A stretch of DNA of 64,000 nucleotides from Bradysia coprophila (GCF_014529535.1 NW_023504022.1:3344986-3408985), one strand, 5' to 3'. Positions 9,529-21,143 are shown, counted from the first letter of the stretch. The notes: a model not told the origin generated them from the letters alone. Program-made: numbers and translations.

Positions 9529-11279
9529 ATGTCGCAAGGTGAAGTTTTGACTTGTCGTGCAGCGGTTTGTTGGGAAAAGGGTGAGGAGCTGAAAATCGAA
9601 GAAATTCAAGTTGCACCGCCAGCCAAGAATGAGGTTCGAGTCAAAATTATCGCTACGAGTTTGGTACGTGTTGATTGGTGAAACCTTGAACCGATTTTGT
9701 AATGACTTAAGTATTGGGCTAAGAAAATTTGTTTCTTAATAATTGCAGTGCTACAGTGACATTGCTGCCCTCGATGGAAAGTTCCTCAGCATTTATCCTA
9801 TTGTTCTAGGTAATAACTAAATTGACATTAAAACCAAGGTCTATAACAGATGCATCTGTACAAAGCACTGAACCAAGCACGAGAAAAGAATTTTCAAGAG
9901 GGGCCTCCCTAACGCAGTAGTCAAAATCTCTCATATAAATTAAGTTTGCAAGGTTGGTATAATAATACTGCGTCACAACATTACATGAGAAGAGGTGCCG
10001 ATTTTCCGTTAAAACAATCTGTTCTAGTGCTTGGTTCGGTGCTATGGTCTGAAAGTATTCTCAGACCATTTCACCTAGGTTTTCATTTTCAATCGACTTT
10101 CACTTCACGTTTTGCAATTATTTTGTGTCGTCTTATCTTATCACATCTGAATTGCGGCTGATTGTAGATTTCAGATCGTAAATATCAATTGAGTGAAGTG
10201 TGGCCGACGTTCTACGAAAACCGTCTTTCATCTAAGAAAACACCAAAAATCTGTAATTTTGTGCTGTCACTGTTTTCAGGTCATGAAGGTGCCGGCGTAG
10301 TCGAATCAGTCGGTGAAGGAGTAACTGAAGGAGAATTCAAGCCCGGCGACACCGTCATTCCACTGTTCTTGCCGCAATGCAAAAAGTGTTCGGTTTGTCT
10401 GCATAAAACGGCGAATGTTTGTGTGGAGTTCATGAGCGAATTCAATGGCCTGATGGCAGACGGAACGTCGCGAATGAGTTGCCGAGGTCAGCCTCTATTC
10501 CAATTTGTTGGCTGTTCAACATTTTCCGAATATTGTGTCGTTAGCGTGAACAACTTATGCAAAATCAATCCGCAAGCGCCGCTCGATAAAGTTTGCATTT
10601 ATTCGTGCGGCTTTTGTACGGGCTACGGAAGTGCTTTCAATAATGCTAATGTCGAAAAAGGAAGCAGCTGCGCTGTGTGGGGTTTGGGTACACTTGGTCT
10701 TTCGGCTGTGTTGGGTTGCAGAGATGCGGGTGCGACTAGAATTATCGGCATTGATGTCAATCCGTCAAAGTTTGCAATTGCTAAAGAGTTTGGCGTAACT
10801 GAGGTGATCAATCCTCGTGATCTAACTGCGCCAATCGACGAACACTTGATGAAGACATACGGTGGCATTGACTATACATTCGAGTGCATCGGCAACATTC
10901 AAACAATGAAGGTAATCGAGGCGAAAAGTGATAATGAGATTTCCCGGCAAGAATTTTTTTTTTTTTTTAATTATTTCAGGAAGCCTTCGGCTCCACCTCA
11001 TTAGGCTATGGCGTGTGTGTCTTGCTGGGCGTTAGCCCGAACGGACAGGAACTGGGAATTGAACCCATTCAGTGTCAACTTGGCCGAACATTAAAGGGTT
11101 CACTTTTCGGTGGTTACAAGAGCAAGGATAGCGTACCACGACTCGTTCAAGAATACATGGATGGGCTGCTGCCTACCGATAAGCTCATTACTCATCACTT
11201 AAGTCTTGTGGAGGTGAACAAAGCAATCGAATTGTTAAAAAGCGGACAAACCATTCGAACGGTCATCCATCATGAGTAG
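9529..11279 (+). CDS. Alcohol dehydrogenase class-3-like, copy 1 (four exons)
   Basis: Zinc-dependent medium-chain alcohol dehydrogenase, closest in motifs to class III (S-(hydroxymethyl)glutathione dehydrogenase), a cytosolic NAD-dependent enzyme. Exons 9529-9663, 9749-9809, 10280-10911 and 10980-11279 join in frame to 375 residues, the normal length. Seen: catalytic-zinc ligands in CYSD, GHEGAG and CGFCTGYG; the structural-zinc cluster PQCKKCSVCLHKTANVC; Rossmann glycines GLGTLG followed by GIDVN with the NAD-selecting aspartate; FECIGN near the end of exon 3. The class III arginine in DGTSRM is kept, but the usual CHTD is CYSD and the acidic pair of the glutathione pocket (SGADPEG) is absent. 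The substrate may therefore differ from the classical one. AATAAA at 11307 is the likely polyadenylation signal. Confidence 0.92.
9864..10043. mobile_element. MITE inside ADH copy 1 intron 2
   Basis: Inverted ends AGCACTGAACCAAGCAC and GTGCTTGGTTCGGTGCT with AACAGATT-type subterminal bases. It is absent from the matching intron of copy 2 (123 bp instead of 470 bp), so it arrived after the duplication or was lost from the other copy. A relative lies at 59,177-59,583. Immediately after it is a 9-bp stem ATGGTCTGA..TCAGACCAT. Confidence 0.7.
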
Positions 11280-11650
11280 AAAATGTTAAACATTCGAATT
11301 TTATAAAATAAAGCTTGCGAATCAACCACAAGATTGCTTTAGCATACGAAACGTTTTTCATTGAATGAGTCTATGCGTGGAGAGATAACGGGCTTTGCTC
11401 TATGGATTTCGACACAATACGTGAGTGCGAGTAATAGGTGAATGTCTTTTGCGATAGAATCCGAAATAAACGAACGAAATTTGCGGCATCTCTAATAAAA
11501 AAGACAAAACGAAACTAAGACTTGAGTGCGTGAAGTTAGCGCAAAGTTTAGCAAAGACATGAACCAGTAGTGTATTTAGCAACGATTCAAACCATTTGTT
11601 TATTACTCACCTATATTGTATGGCGAATTTCCGATGGGGAAACTACTTCA

Positions 11651-11920
11651 AAAACGCTGTACCACGACTTCATGACTTTGTACGAAGCTGAGCCAATAAC
11701 TTTGACTTTACGGGTATTTGTATATTTTCTGGGCCCTGTACCATGAGTTTCCAGAGCAGTTTTGTCCTCACGAATTTCTTTGGTGAAATGTTGATAAAAT
11801 TTTCCTAACGGGTAGAATTCTACTGATACAAAATGTAATCTAATGACAAAACAGAGAAAATATTAGATAACAAAATTGTCTGTATCCATCCTTTTATTTC
11901 ACAAAATATTGCAATGAAAC
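11651..11920. other. Gene-free stretch
   Basis: Downstream of the duplication block; nothing recognised. Confidence 0.4.
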
Positions 11921-12122
11921 ACAGCACTGCTTCAAATTTAACACTTGTCGATTAAGTGTTAATGCTTAGATCAGTGCTGTGAATGAAATTATAAATTATA
12001 AAATCACGAATGCGTACATTGTGATATCCACTGTATATTGTTGAAGATACATGTAATTTATGTAATTCGTTTAAGATAGGGCACGGCACTGCTTCTAGCA
12101 TGAACATAGAAAATATTCGGAG

Positions 12123-13552
12123 TAGACGTGTGCGCCGCCGTCGGCGCGCCGGCGAAAAAAGCTCCACGCCGATGCTTTGCCGCCGACGACGAAAAATGGG
12201 TCACGCCGCCGCCGACGGTCATCTGTCGGCGTATCGCATTAGTGCAAAATAAACCAAAAATTCGGTTGATGAATTAGGCACGAACTGCTAGTATCAACTA
12301 GAGTGTTAAATAAACTAGATCGAAACTTCATAAAACTGTTCAATTGATTATAAAAATTAAGTGAGTTTTCCTACTTCTCTCGTACTTCTCTTCGTTTTGT
12401 AAATAGTTAATGTGTTACCCATACTGCAATGTATTTCTGAAGCTCACGAAATCTGCAACAAGATGAGGATCTGGCATTTCTTAATGACTTAATGACTTAG
12501 GGCCTTAGTGACTTTCTATTGAAAATTGGGAAGGGAAATTTTCCTGATGAAAGAAGCAAAGCCGGTGGAGGGGAACTAAGGATCAAAGATCTGAGTTCCT
12601 GTTTTTATTTTTGAAGCCTCCCAGTCTTCCAACCTACTGCAGCGGCTTCATAATCATACTTGGATGTAACACTCGAAAAATTACATAACTTCGAAAGGCA
12701 CACAAGTCTCTCGGCTAACGAATTGTCCAAGTACATTTGTATCTTGTACAGTATCGACTTAATCTAACCAACAAATTTCCCGTATATAAGTCTATGATTA
12801 GAAGTATGAGGAAATTGTGCAGAAACGCACGTATCAATTAACTTCCATTCTAATAAACGTTCCCTATTCTAGTTAATCTTTGTTAAATTTATTTATTATT
12901 CACATCAAAAACGTAAGTAACAAACGAAAAAGGAACATTGCTGACATAAGTAGTAATTCTCTGGTCTTGACTCGTCATTATTAAGTGAATGTATGATTTC
13001 ACAATTAAATTCGATGCCAAAATTAGTGAATTTGGCTGCAAAATTATTGTGTACTACCGCTACAAGCATTCCGAAAGAGCTTGATTTTTCAATAGCACTG
13101 ATGATTATTCACTCGAAACGTTTGTGTTTGCGGATAACTTAAAACTGTATTCTGTTCATCCATAATAGGTCTGTTCCAAGGCCATTTGAATCGTCAAACT
13201 TCTGTCAAATTTCATCCACAGACAACATAACCTAAACGACTTTTCATACAAAATCCTGTAGGTTATGTTGTCTGTGGATGAAATCGTCGTCGTTCGTGTT
13301 GTCAAAGTTCATTTTTACAGCTACTTGGAACAAACCTATAATTATAGTATTATCGAGGAAGCAAAATTTTGTAAAGGTGTTAAAGATTGTCGTGTTTCCA
13401 ATACTACTGAAATTGTGAAGTGAATGGCAAAATAATCAACTTCTAACTTGAAGTGCTCAACGCCGACAGTTTACGCAATCGGCGCGTCGCCACCGTCTTC
13501 TAAAAACTCACGCCGCCGCCGCCGATGAAGCGTATATCGGCGCACACGTCTA
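12123..13552. mobile_element. Nonautonomous hAT element, 1,430 bp
   Basis: Terminal inverted repeats TAGACGTGTGCGCCG and CGGCGCACACGTCTA. ATTCGGAG at 12115-12122 and 13553-13560 is an exact 8-bp target duplication. The subterminal 100-120 bases on both sides are packed with CGCCG/CGGCG words, the pattern expected of transposase-binding subterminal repeats in hAT elements. There is no transposase frame inside, and a smaller MITE (13166-13338) has inserted into it. Confidence 0.9.
13166..13338. mobile_element. MITE family GGTCTGTTCCAAG, copy A
   Basis: TA-flanked element with inverted ends GGTCTGTTCCAAGGCC / ACTTGGAACAAACC and long inner arms around TTTCATCCACAGACAACATA. Nested within the hAT element. 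Related copies: 15,838-16,093; 55,384-55,572; fragments at 62,697-62,800 and about 17,881-17,925. Confidence 0.75.
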
Positions 13553-13720
13553 ATTCGGAGTCTGATCAAATCACTGTAGGCACTGGGTTTCTTTGTAAAG
13601 GTGTAGTGTGCTCGTTGTATGAGTTATAACATGCAATCCTACGCGGTAGTTCTTAACTCTAAAGCCTCTAGGATTGACACTTCTCAATTCAGCCTTCATG
13701 CTAAGAGCAGTGCTGTGTAT

Positions 13721-13924
13721 CAATGAAAGTAAATAGATAGGTATGGCCAAACGTTCAAATTTGTTCTAGCCGGAGCACATACGAATTTGCATGGCGCCCC
13801 CTCAAACGAACTCATTTCTAGTGCAAATTTCCACTAGAAATGAGTTCGTTTGAGGGGCGCCATGCAAATTCGTATGTGCTCCGACTTGTATGGACTGGCC
13901 ATACCTATTTATCTACTTTCATTG
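13721..13924. mobile_element. Near-perfect foldback MITE, copy 1, 204 bp
   Basis: Almost entirely palindromic: ends CAATGAAAGTA..TACTTTCATTG, arms continuing through GGAGCACATACGAATTTGC to a short central loop. CTGTGTAT at 13713-13720 and 13925-13932 is an exact 8-bp duplication, pointing to hAT-type mobilisation. Confidence 0.9.
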
Positions 13925-14358
13925 CTGTGTATAGAGACAATTTTCGTGTAGACAATTTCGTTGTAAGCACAAATATTCTTACCACCACAAATAATTTGTG
14001 TTGACAGAAAATATATTGATGAACCAGTCTTAGCTAATGTTTGTGTCCAGCGCAAATATTTATGCTGACACAAGTTTTTCTATTTTTCTATAGTCTTTGT
14101 AGTTCTTTCTGTATTATGAATTTTCTAAACGATATTTTGATGCATTTCGTAAATGGATGAATTTCCTATGGACTCCTAAATCATCGAAAAGGTGGTTTTT
14201 ATTCCCAAGCACTAATTTAATAACCATTTCATTACTCCTGCGGCCTCGTGTCTTAATTACACATCTAGAGCCTCGACTTCGTCTTGAACCATTTACCATT
14301 CCTCGAACATAAAGCACCCTTTACAGTTCTTGTAGAATTTATAACTATTACATATCGA

Positions 14359-14514
14359 TTGCATAATAGTTATTTATGCAACACGAATCGTATGCCGGTA
14401 AGTTATCGCACTAGATGTCAGATTGCCAATCCGAGGCGAAGCCGAGTTGGCAAGACATAGTGTGCGATAATATACCAGCATACGATTCGTGTTGCTTAAA
14501 TAACTATTATGCAA
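14359..14514. mobile_element. Palindromic MITE, 156 bp
   Basis: TTGCATAATAGTTATTTATG faces its near-complement at 14,494-14,514. GTATGCCGGTA/TACCAGCATAC and TTATCGCAC/GTGCGATAA continue the arms. The loop is GCCAATCCGAGGCGAAGCCG. Target duplication not clear. Confidence 0.7.
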
Positions 14515-15837
14515 TGAAGAAAATCGAATAAACACGGAAGATAATCCTAGTGTGACTTCAGTAACTAGTGCAATAAAATATGTTCATATGACATTGCACA
14601 AAGCCCGCGTAAATAACAAATATCGCCAATGAAATGCATAAAAGTTATGAAAGATCCGTATACTTACAGAAAATTATCGCACCAAACTATGCGATGAGGA
14701 TCTTTATAAACTACGAATCGCATGAGTTACTTGAAGGAAATTAACCATCGCTATACAAGCGAGTTCACCACTCACCCTTTTGACTATAACAACCAAACCA
14801 CGTGATTCCTGATGCATCAATCTGTCGAATTTGTCAAAAGAATATGGTAGAGTCAAGGAAAACTCCTCATTATTTGGCTTCGACCATAGCGCTCTCAAGC
14901 ACCAAAGCTGACTTTGACGTCACTCAAATAGATGCTTCGGACAGTGCTATGCTTCGACTAATAATTTTCATTGATACTATGAGCGATAAATGCTGAAATC
15001 TTTGGATAAATAAGAAAAAGTGGATTTTTCTGCGAATTGACTTCTAAGGACACTTTTGTGCAGAAGTCGATGTGCTGACGAATTGCCGAAGAAACTATGT
15101 TTTAACTTTCGCTACTTTTCGCTCTGAGTTGGCAAAACGCAATTTTCGAGGATGCCAATAGCCCGATAACGTCGTAAAATCGAGCTATTCACCAAACCAA
15201 TCCTTCATCAGTTACAGAGCATCAGTTACAATGCTATGCTCTCGACCTACTCGTTCATCCGCCTAGTTCAACAGCGAGTGTTACTTTTAAAACATTGAAA
15301 AACGGCATATATATAATAGTCATCGCAAATGTAAATACAAATAGATAACCTTGGAAGCAGATTCAAAGTGAATCTCATTTCAGTTAAAACCTGTATATAC
15401 TTCACTATTTGCCAATTTATTTACTCGTTTCTGTGGAACAACGAGTAAAAGGTTATCATACATCGGCATCACTAGCAATTTTGTTTTGTATGAGTTCGCA
15501 CTATAATTCAGTGACTGAATAAAAAAGTACGGGGAAAGCGTAGACAGTAAGTCGAAGCAAGGGTGTTTAAGCCATTGACTCAGCACTCAGCAACCAACGA
15601 AGCTCTAGCGAAATATTCTAATCTTCATGTTTTCAGAAAAATTGGGCGCCTCAGTATACTATATACGGCGTATATTATACGCTGTTATGCAATACTGAAG
15701 ATATAAACTTTAATTTTGGAGATAAAAAATAGATTTGGGAAGTATAAAATGTAGTTACAATTCTTACAAAACGGCAGTTAATTAATTCACAAAAAGGCAG
15801 TTAGAAGTGGAGATAACTAATTCGAAAGTAGAGATAA
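14515..15837. other. Gene-free stretch with dispersed repeat pieces
   Basis: No gene. GATAAATGCTGAAATC and GACGAATTGCCGA at 14,984-15,085 recur near 33,100-33,140. 15,345-15,455 matches 5,885-6,010. 15,715-15,835 is rich in GGAGATAA words. Confidence 0.4.
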
Positions 15838-16093
15838 TAGGTTTGTTCCAAATAACTGTAAACGCGAACTTTGACAACCCGAACCACGACGATTTCATCC
15901 ACAGACGACATAACCTCTGTTTTTTGCAAAAATTTTGAGGCGCCGTGTACTTATAGTGACAGCTTTCAAAAAAATTTTACGTATTGAAGCTGCTTCGCGC
16001 TAATTTCGGCAGCTCATTTTTCATGAGAAATTGTTTAGGTTATGTTGTCTATGGATGAAATTTGACAATTCGTATGGCCTTGGAACAGACCTA
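15838..16093. mobile_element. MITE family GGTCTGTTCCAAG, copy B
   Basis: TA-flanked, ends GGTTTGTTCCAA and GGCCTTGGAACAGACC, arms around TTTCATCCACAGACGACATA. About 80 bp longer than copy A because of extra central sequence. Confidence 0.75.
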
Positions 16094-17235
16094 TTATTTC
16101 AAGAATTTTTCATATTTGGAGATAAAAATGCAGAAAAGTGGAGATAAATAAATTAAAAATGGAGATTATTATCTCCAAAATTCTGCGCTCTTTTCTCCGA
16201 AATTCTGCTTTTTTAAATTTTTTGTCTCCGTTTTTTTTATTTATTTTTTTTTAAATGCATGAATCCAAAAATTTGAGACTTTGTCACTGAGGAAACGGAA
16301 CGAAGCGGACAAGATATCGTGCAAAACACCAGAACTAGACAAAGATAATGTAGGAAGATACGACAGGGTAATTTCTCATCTTTACACTGTTTCAAGGTCA
16401 TGTGATTAGAGTCAAAACTACTCTCTTTGACATAGGCAATATTCTATGACTATGCTAAGCACAACAGGTGGCCTAGGTGCAGGGGCTCTGTCGTACCCAT
16501 TCATAATAAACTATCTAGGTACTTTGCATCGTGGTGAATTGGTGATCAATAGAAGGGTGCCACGCGTAGGAGAGAAAATATCTTGACTAACAATCACAAA
16601 TTGCACAAAGAAAGTGGTGAAAATACCATGTAGCGAAATCGTTCCTTAGAAGTACAAATCGTATAAAGAAAGCAGTGACCAGTGACATCTGTTGTTATGA
16701 AAACTCAAGCTCAAATGCAATATATTTCCATTTATTTCAATTTACATCAAAGAGATATCATAATTCGGCGTCTCCCCTTCGACAGATAGAGGTATAACAT
16801 CAAGGCAGTAAACTTTATGAAGGTGACGCAGATACCACACATTATGGGAATACTTTTCTTTCTGTGTCATTTTAGCAATTTATTTCGTTGCAACTTTTGG
16901 TCTGGAACATAATCTCAAATGTGTGGTTATGTTGGTTTCTATCTGTCGTATATCGTTCAATTTTTCGTAGCACAAGTTACCTCTATCTGTGGAAGCGACG
17001 TCCTAGTCATATCTCTGATTTACATACATTTCTAGTACAATTTAGCGCTTCTTGTGACCTAACCTCGTTGCTGTCACATTTCATTGCTATTTTACCAGAG
17101 TGAAGTTATTTCACAAGAAAATAGAGCGCAAACAATAAAGTTAAAAAAAATGTAGCGCCTCTACTCTACAGGAACGGAGGTCTCATATAGCCTGCTTGAA
17201 TAAATAGCAGTTACGAACATTATAATTTGTGTACC
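16094..17235. other. Gene-free stretch
   Basis: No supported gene. A/T-rich with GGAGATAA words up to about 16,170 and T-rich DNA to 16,260. A 71-codon frame at 16,888-17,103 has no family features. Confidence 0.4.
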
Positions 17236-17378
17236 TGTTTTGGACGATTGATTTCAGGCAATTTCGCGAGTTGTAGGCCGAACGGAGTGAGGCTTACAAG
17301 CGAAAGTGCCTAATCGTCCAATGCAAAAATCAAAAATTGCCCTCATTTTCAGCCCGAAGCATGAAAATAACCATTACA
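17236..17378. repeat. Dispersed inverted repeat TTTTGGACGATTGATTT family
   Basis: CTGTTTTGGACGATTGATTT, then AGGCAATTTCGCGAGTTGTA, then the complement of both, then GCCCTCATTTTCAGCCCGAAGCATGA (written here as two joined words GCCCTCATTTTC and GCCCGAAGCATG). Related copies at 39,770-39,908, 51,186-51,376, 52,173-52,285 and 52,370-52,545. Confidence 0.65.
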
Positions 17379-17673
17379 GCTCAGAGTCATTTCATTTCAT
17401 TTATTTCATCTTAAAAAAGTACTGTTTTACATGACCTGCGTAACTCTAGTTTGCATTAAACAATTCAAAAGAGCTACTCTTTTTTTCGAAATTTGTTGTA
17501 TTGGGTCTTTCCCGCATTTATTTGAAAGCACCTTGGATTTTTTTGGATTGTTTCTTGTATGGCGTAAGTGTTTAAGCTGACTATTTTACAAGAAAACCAT
17601 TAAAACATTTGTTTCTATTTTCAAACATGAGCAAAGTGCCTGCTCATTTTCACTGCACATACGTTGAGGTTAG

Positions 17674-17878
17674 CAATGAAAGTAAATAGATAGGTATGGC
17701 CAATCGTTCAAATTTGTTCTAGCCGGAGCACATACGGATTTGCATGGCGCCACCTCAAACGAACTCATTTCTAGTGCAAATTCCCACTAGAAATGAGTTC
17801 GTTTGAGGTGGCGCCATGCCAATCCGTATGTGCTCCGACTTGTATGGACTGGCCATACCTACTTATCTACTTTCATTG
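17674..17878. mobile_element. Near-perfect foldback MITE, copy 2, 205 bp
   Basis: Same family as 13,721-13,924. GAGGTTAG at 17666-17673 and 17879-17886 is an exact 8-bp target duplication. Two arm positions differ from copy 1 and are matched by complementary changes on the other arm. Confidence 0.9.
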
Positions 17879-18050
17879 GAGGTTAGGGTTCTCTGTGGAT
17901 GATTTTTGACATTTCGAATAACCTTGCAGTTTGCGTCCCATAATTACAATTGTATGCAACGAATATCGGATTGCCCAGAACATGCTTGCAATACAACACA
18001 AACATTTATGTCAGCACAATTATTATTCATCAGTTCAACTGATTCAGTCG

Positions 18051-18057
18051 TATAAAT
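18051..18057 (+). promoter_or_regulatory. Candidate TATA box of the right ADH gene
   Basis: TATAAAT 128 bases before the start codon, followed by the same TTTGCTCTTTTGTC as in the left copy. Confidence 0.5.
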
Positions 18058-18178
18058 CGTTTGCTCTTTTGTCTGTAAATAATTAAACTATTAGCTGTGC
18101 ATGTGTGGGACAATTTCCATTCAAACGTTTCACTTAAGAGTTGAGAAACAGAACAGCATTTGAACAGTTGTTCAGATC

Positions 18179-19579
18179 ATGTCGCAAGGTAGAGTTTTAA
18201 CTTGTCGTGCGGCCGTTTGTTGGGAAAAGGGTGAGGAGCTGAAAATCGAAGAAATTCAAGTTGCACCGCCATCCAAGAATGAGGTTCGAGTCAAAATTAT
18301 CGCTACGAGTTTGGTACGTGTTGATTGGTGAAACCTTGAACCGATTTTGTAATGACTTAAGTATTGGGCTAAGAAAATTTGTTTCTTAATAATTGCAGTG
18401 CTACAGTGACATTGCTGCCCTCGATGGAAAGTTCCTCAGCATTTATCCTATTGTTCTAGGTAATAACTAAATTGACATTACAGCCAATGTCTATAACAGA
18501 TGCAGTCTGCAAGTATTCGCTAGCACATCAACGCTTTTTGTGTCGCCTTATCTTATCACATCTCAATTGTCACTGTTTTCAGGTCATGAAGGTGCCGGCG
18601 TCGTCGAATCAGTCGGTGAAGGAGTAACTGAAGGAGAATTCGCGCCCGGCGACACCGTCATTCCACTGTTCTTGCCGCAATGCAAAAAGTGTTCGGTTTG
18701 TCTGCATAAAACGGCGAATGTTTGTGTGGAGTTCATGAGCGAATTCAATGGCCTGATGGCAGACGGAACGTCACGAATGAGTTGCCGAGGTCAACCTCTA
18801 TTCCAATTTATTGGCTGTTCAACATTTTCCGAATATTGTGTCGTTAGCGTGAACAACTTATGCAAAATCAATCCGCAAGCGCCGCTCGATAAAGTTTGCA
18901 TTTATTCGTGCGGCTTTTGTACGGGCTACGGAAGTGCTCTCAATAATGCTAACGTCGAAAAGGGAAGCAGCTGTGCTGTGTGGGGTCTGGGTACACTTGG
19001 TCTTTCGGCTGTGTTGGGTTGCAGAGATGCGGGTGCGACTAGAATTATCGGCATTGATGTCAATCCGTCAAAGTTTGCAATTGCTAAGGAGTTTGGCGCA
19101 ACTGAGGTGATCAATCCTCGTGATCTAACTGTGCCAATCGACGAACACTTGATGAAGACATACGGTGGCATTAACTATACATTCGGGTGCATCGGTAACA
19201 TTCAAACAATGAAGGTAATTGAGGCGAAAAGTAATAATGAGATTTCCCGGCAAGAAATTTTTTTTTTTAATTATTTCAGGAAGCCTTCGGCTCCACCTCA
19301 TTAGGTTATGGCGTGTGTGTCTTGCTGGGCGTTAGCCCGAACGGACAGGAACTGGGAATTGAACCCATTCAGTGTCAACTTGGCCGAACATTAAAGGGTT
19401 CACTTTTCGGTGGTTACAAGAGCAAGGATAGCGTACCACGACTCGTTCAAGAATACATGGATGGGCTGCTGCCTACCGATAAGCTCATTACTCATCACTT
19501 AAGTCTTGTTGAGGTGAACAAAGCAATCGAATTGTTAAAAAGCGGACAAACCATTCGATCGGTCATCCATCATGAGTAG
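18179..19579 (+). CDS. Alcohol dehydrogenase class-3-like, copy 2 (four exons)
   Basis: Tandem paralogue of the gene at 9529. Exons 18179-18313, 18399-18459, 18583-19214 and 19280-19579 have exactly the same lengths and phases and give 375 residues. All zinc ligands and the NAD-binding glycines are kept. I count about ten amino-acid differences between the copies, mostly mild (A/S, V/I, F/L, V/A, T/S). Two stand out and are adjacent: where copy 1 has GGIDYTFECIGN, copy 2 has GGINYTFGCIGN. The FECIGN glutamate is strongly conserved in class III enzymes, so copy 2 may be functionally altered. There is no nonsense change, and splice sites are intact. Orientation is the same as copy 1, with about 6.9 kb of transposon-rich DNA between the genes. 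Confidence 0.92.
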
Positions 19580-20429
19580 AAAATGTTAAACATTCGGATT
19601 TTATAAAATAAAGCTTGCGAATCAACCACAAGATTGCTTTAGCATACGAAACGTTTTTCATTGAACGAGTCTATGCGTGGAGAGATAATGTACTTAGCTC
19701 TATGGATTTCGACACTATACGTGATTGCGAGTAATAGGTGAATGTCTTTTGCGATAGAATCCGAAATAAACGAACGAAATTTGCGGCATCTCTAATATAA
19801 AAGACAAAACGAAACTAAGACTTGAGTGTGTGAAGTTAGCGCAAAGTTTAGCAAAGACATAAACCAGTAGTGCAACGATTCAAACCATTTGTTTATTACT
19901 CACCTATATTGTATGGCGAATTTCCGATGGGGGAAATCGCTGTACCACGACTTTGTGAGTTTGTATGAAACTGAGCAAATGACGTTGACTTCACGGTAAT
20001 TTTTAGCCCCGTACGAAGTAGGGCTTATAGGATTACGGTGCCGTGTGTAATTGATATTCGAAGCAGACGGTAAGGGAAAAGTGTTTGCCTATGTTCATAG
20101 ATGACGAATCCGCAATAAAAATTTTGTCTGTCCGTCTGTCCGTCTGTCCGTCACGTCGATATCTTGAGTAAATCAAATTCGATTTCAAAAAAAAAAAAAT
20201 TTCCTGAAAGATAGTCAAAATAGTGAGGCTAAGTTCGAAAATGGGCATATTCGGGTCGGCCCTTCGTGAGTTAGGGCCACCTAAGTGATTTAAGGTCTTT
20301 TGGTGATATTTACGGCAAAAAAAACGTTGGAAATGTAAATGAAACGGCAAAAGATAGGTAATGTCGATACCGATCCAGGAAAAAAAAAGTTTATTAAAAG
20401 CGGGTGTATGGCCCGTGAGTTAGGGCCCT

Positions 20430-20850
20430 AGAAGTGAAAGGCTACTCGGCCCTAAGTGTATTTTGCATATAGCTCGAGTAAATTTCATCCTTTTTCCGTG
20501 ATTTTTGTTTCATTTGAAAGGTAATCGAAGCCCGAATATAATGTGGCGAAAAACGTTTTAAATTTGGGTCCTTGGACTGAGGCCGCTCCTCGGCCCTAAG
20601 TGTATTTTGCATATAAATCGAGTAAATCTCATCCAATTTTGCTAGTTTTTGTCTTATATGAAAGGTAATTGAATACCGAATAGAATGTGGTGCGAAAAAT
20701 GTTTGAAAATTAGGTCCTTAGACTGAGGCCGCTCCTCGGCCCTAAGTGTATTTTGCATATAACTCGAGTAAATTTCATCCGATTTTCCTAATTTTTGTTT
20801 CATTTGAAAAGTAATCGAACGAGGAATAGAATGTTGTTGAAAAAATAGTA
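20430..20850. repeat. Tandem units of about 145 bp
   Basis: TCGGCCCTAAG starts at 20,445, 20,590 and 20,735, giving an exact 145-bp period. Each unit carries CTCGAGTAAATTTCATCC, TTTTGTTTCATTTGAAAGG and a TGTTGTTGAAAAA tract. The array resumes after the nested insertion at 22,395-22,690, and variants recur at 25,360, 25,870-26,490, 28,050-28,230 and 44,790-45,110. Confidence 0.8.
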
Positions 20851-20988
20851 TTTTATTGCTATGTGAGACAAAATCGAGAATTACTTCGTATGTACATATT
20901 GTATATAACAAGTGAGCGAAGCGAACGCGTGTGTATACAATACATAAGAAGTGATTCGAGATTTTTCTCACATAGCAATACGATATTT
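20850..20988. mobile_element. Hairpin MITE, about 140 bp
   Basis: TATTGCTATGTGAGA faces TCTCACATAGCAATA, and AATTACTTCGTATGTA faces TACATAAGAAGTGATT. The loop contains AGTGAGCGAAGCGAACGC. Inserted in the 145-bp array directly before the larger TIR element. Confidence 0.65.
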
Positions 20989-21143
20989 TATCTTCCATGT
21001 GTGACTATTTCATACATTCAGCGTTTCTGTATATAAACTCGAAGACATACAAACACCACTGAAAGGTTTGGCTTATGTGTATACAAAAGCATCATGTGTG
21101 ACAATTAAACAAAATCATGGCAACAAATCGAAACATCATCGTG

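Larger units (their letters stand above)
9310..11650 (+). repeat. ADH duplication block, left member
   Basis: Matches 17,950-19,940 from the upstream region through the gene and about 350 bp of downstream DNA. Differences are concentrated in the promoter region and intron 2, where the left copy has gained a MITE. Exons, introns 1 and 3 and the 3' flank are nearly the same. Confidence 0.85.
11921..13720. repeat. CACAGCACTGCT-ended element, interrupted
   Basis: The left part (11,921-12,114) and right part (13,561-13,720) have inverted ends CACAGCACTGC / GCAGTGCTGTG. They belong to a family also found at 23,183-23,392 and, compact and complete, at 55,135-55,292. A 1.43-kb hAT element (12123-13552) sits in the middle and a foldback element starts at its right end. 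Confidence 0.55.
17950..19940 (+). repeat. ADH duplication block, right member
   Basis: Partner of 9,310-11,650. The shared 3' flank runs to about TTTCCGATGGGGGAAA at 19,930. Confidence 0.85.

Noticed and set aside
10623..10868. Minus-strand frame inside ADH exon 3 (and the same at 18,926)
   Set aside because: Antisense shadow of the conserved ADH exon; present in both copies only because the copies are near-identical.
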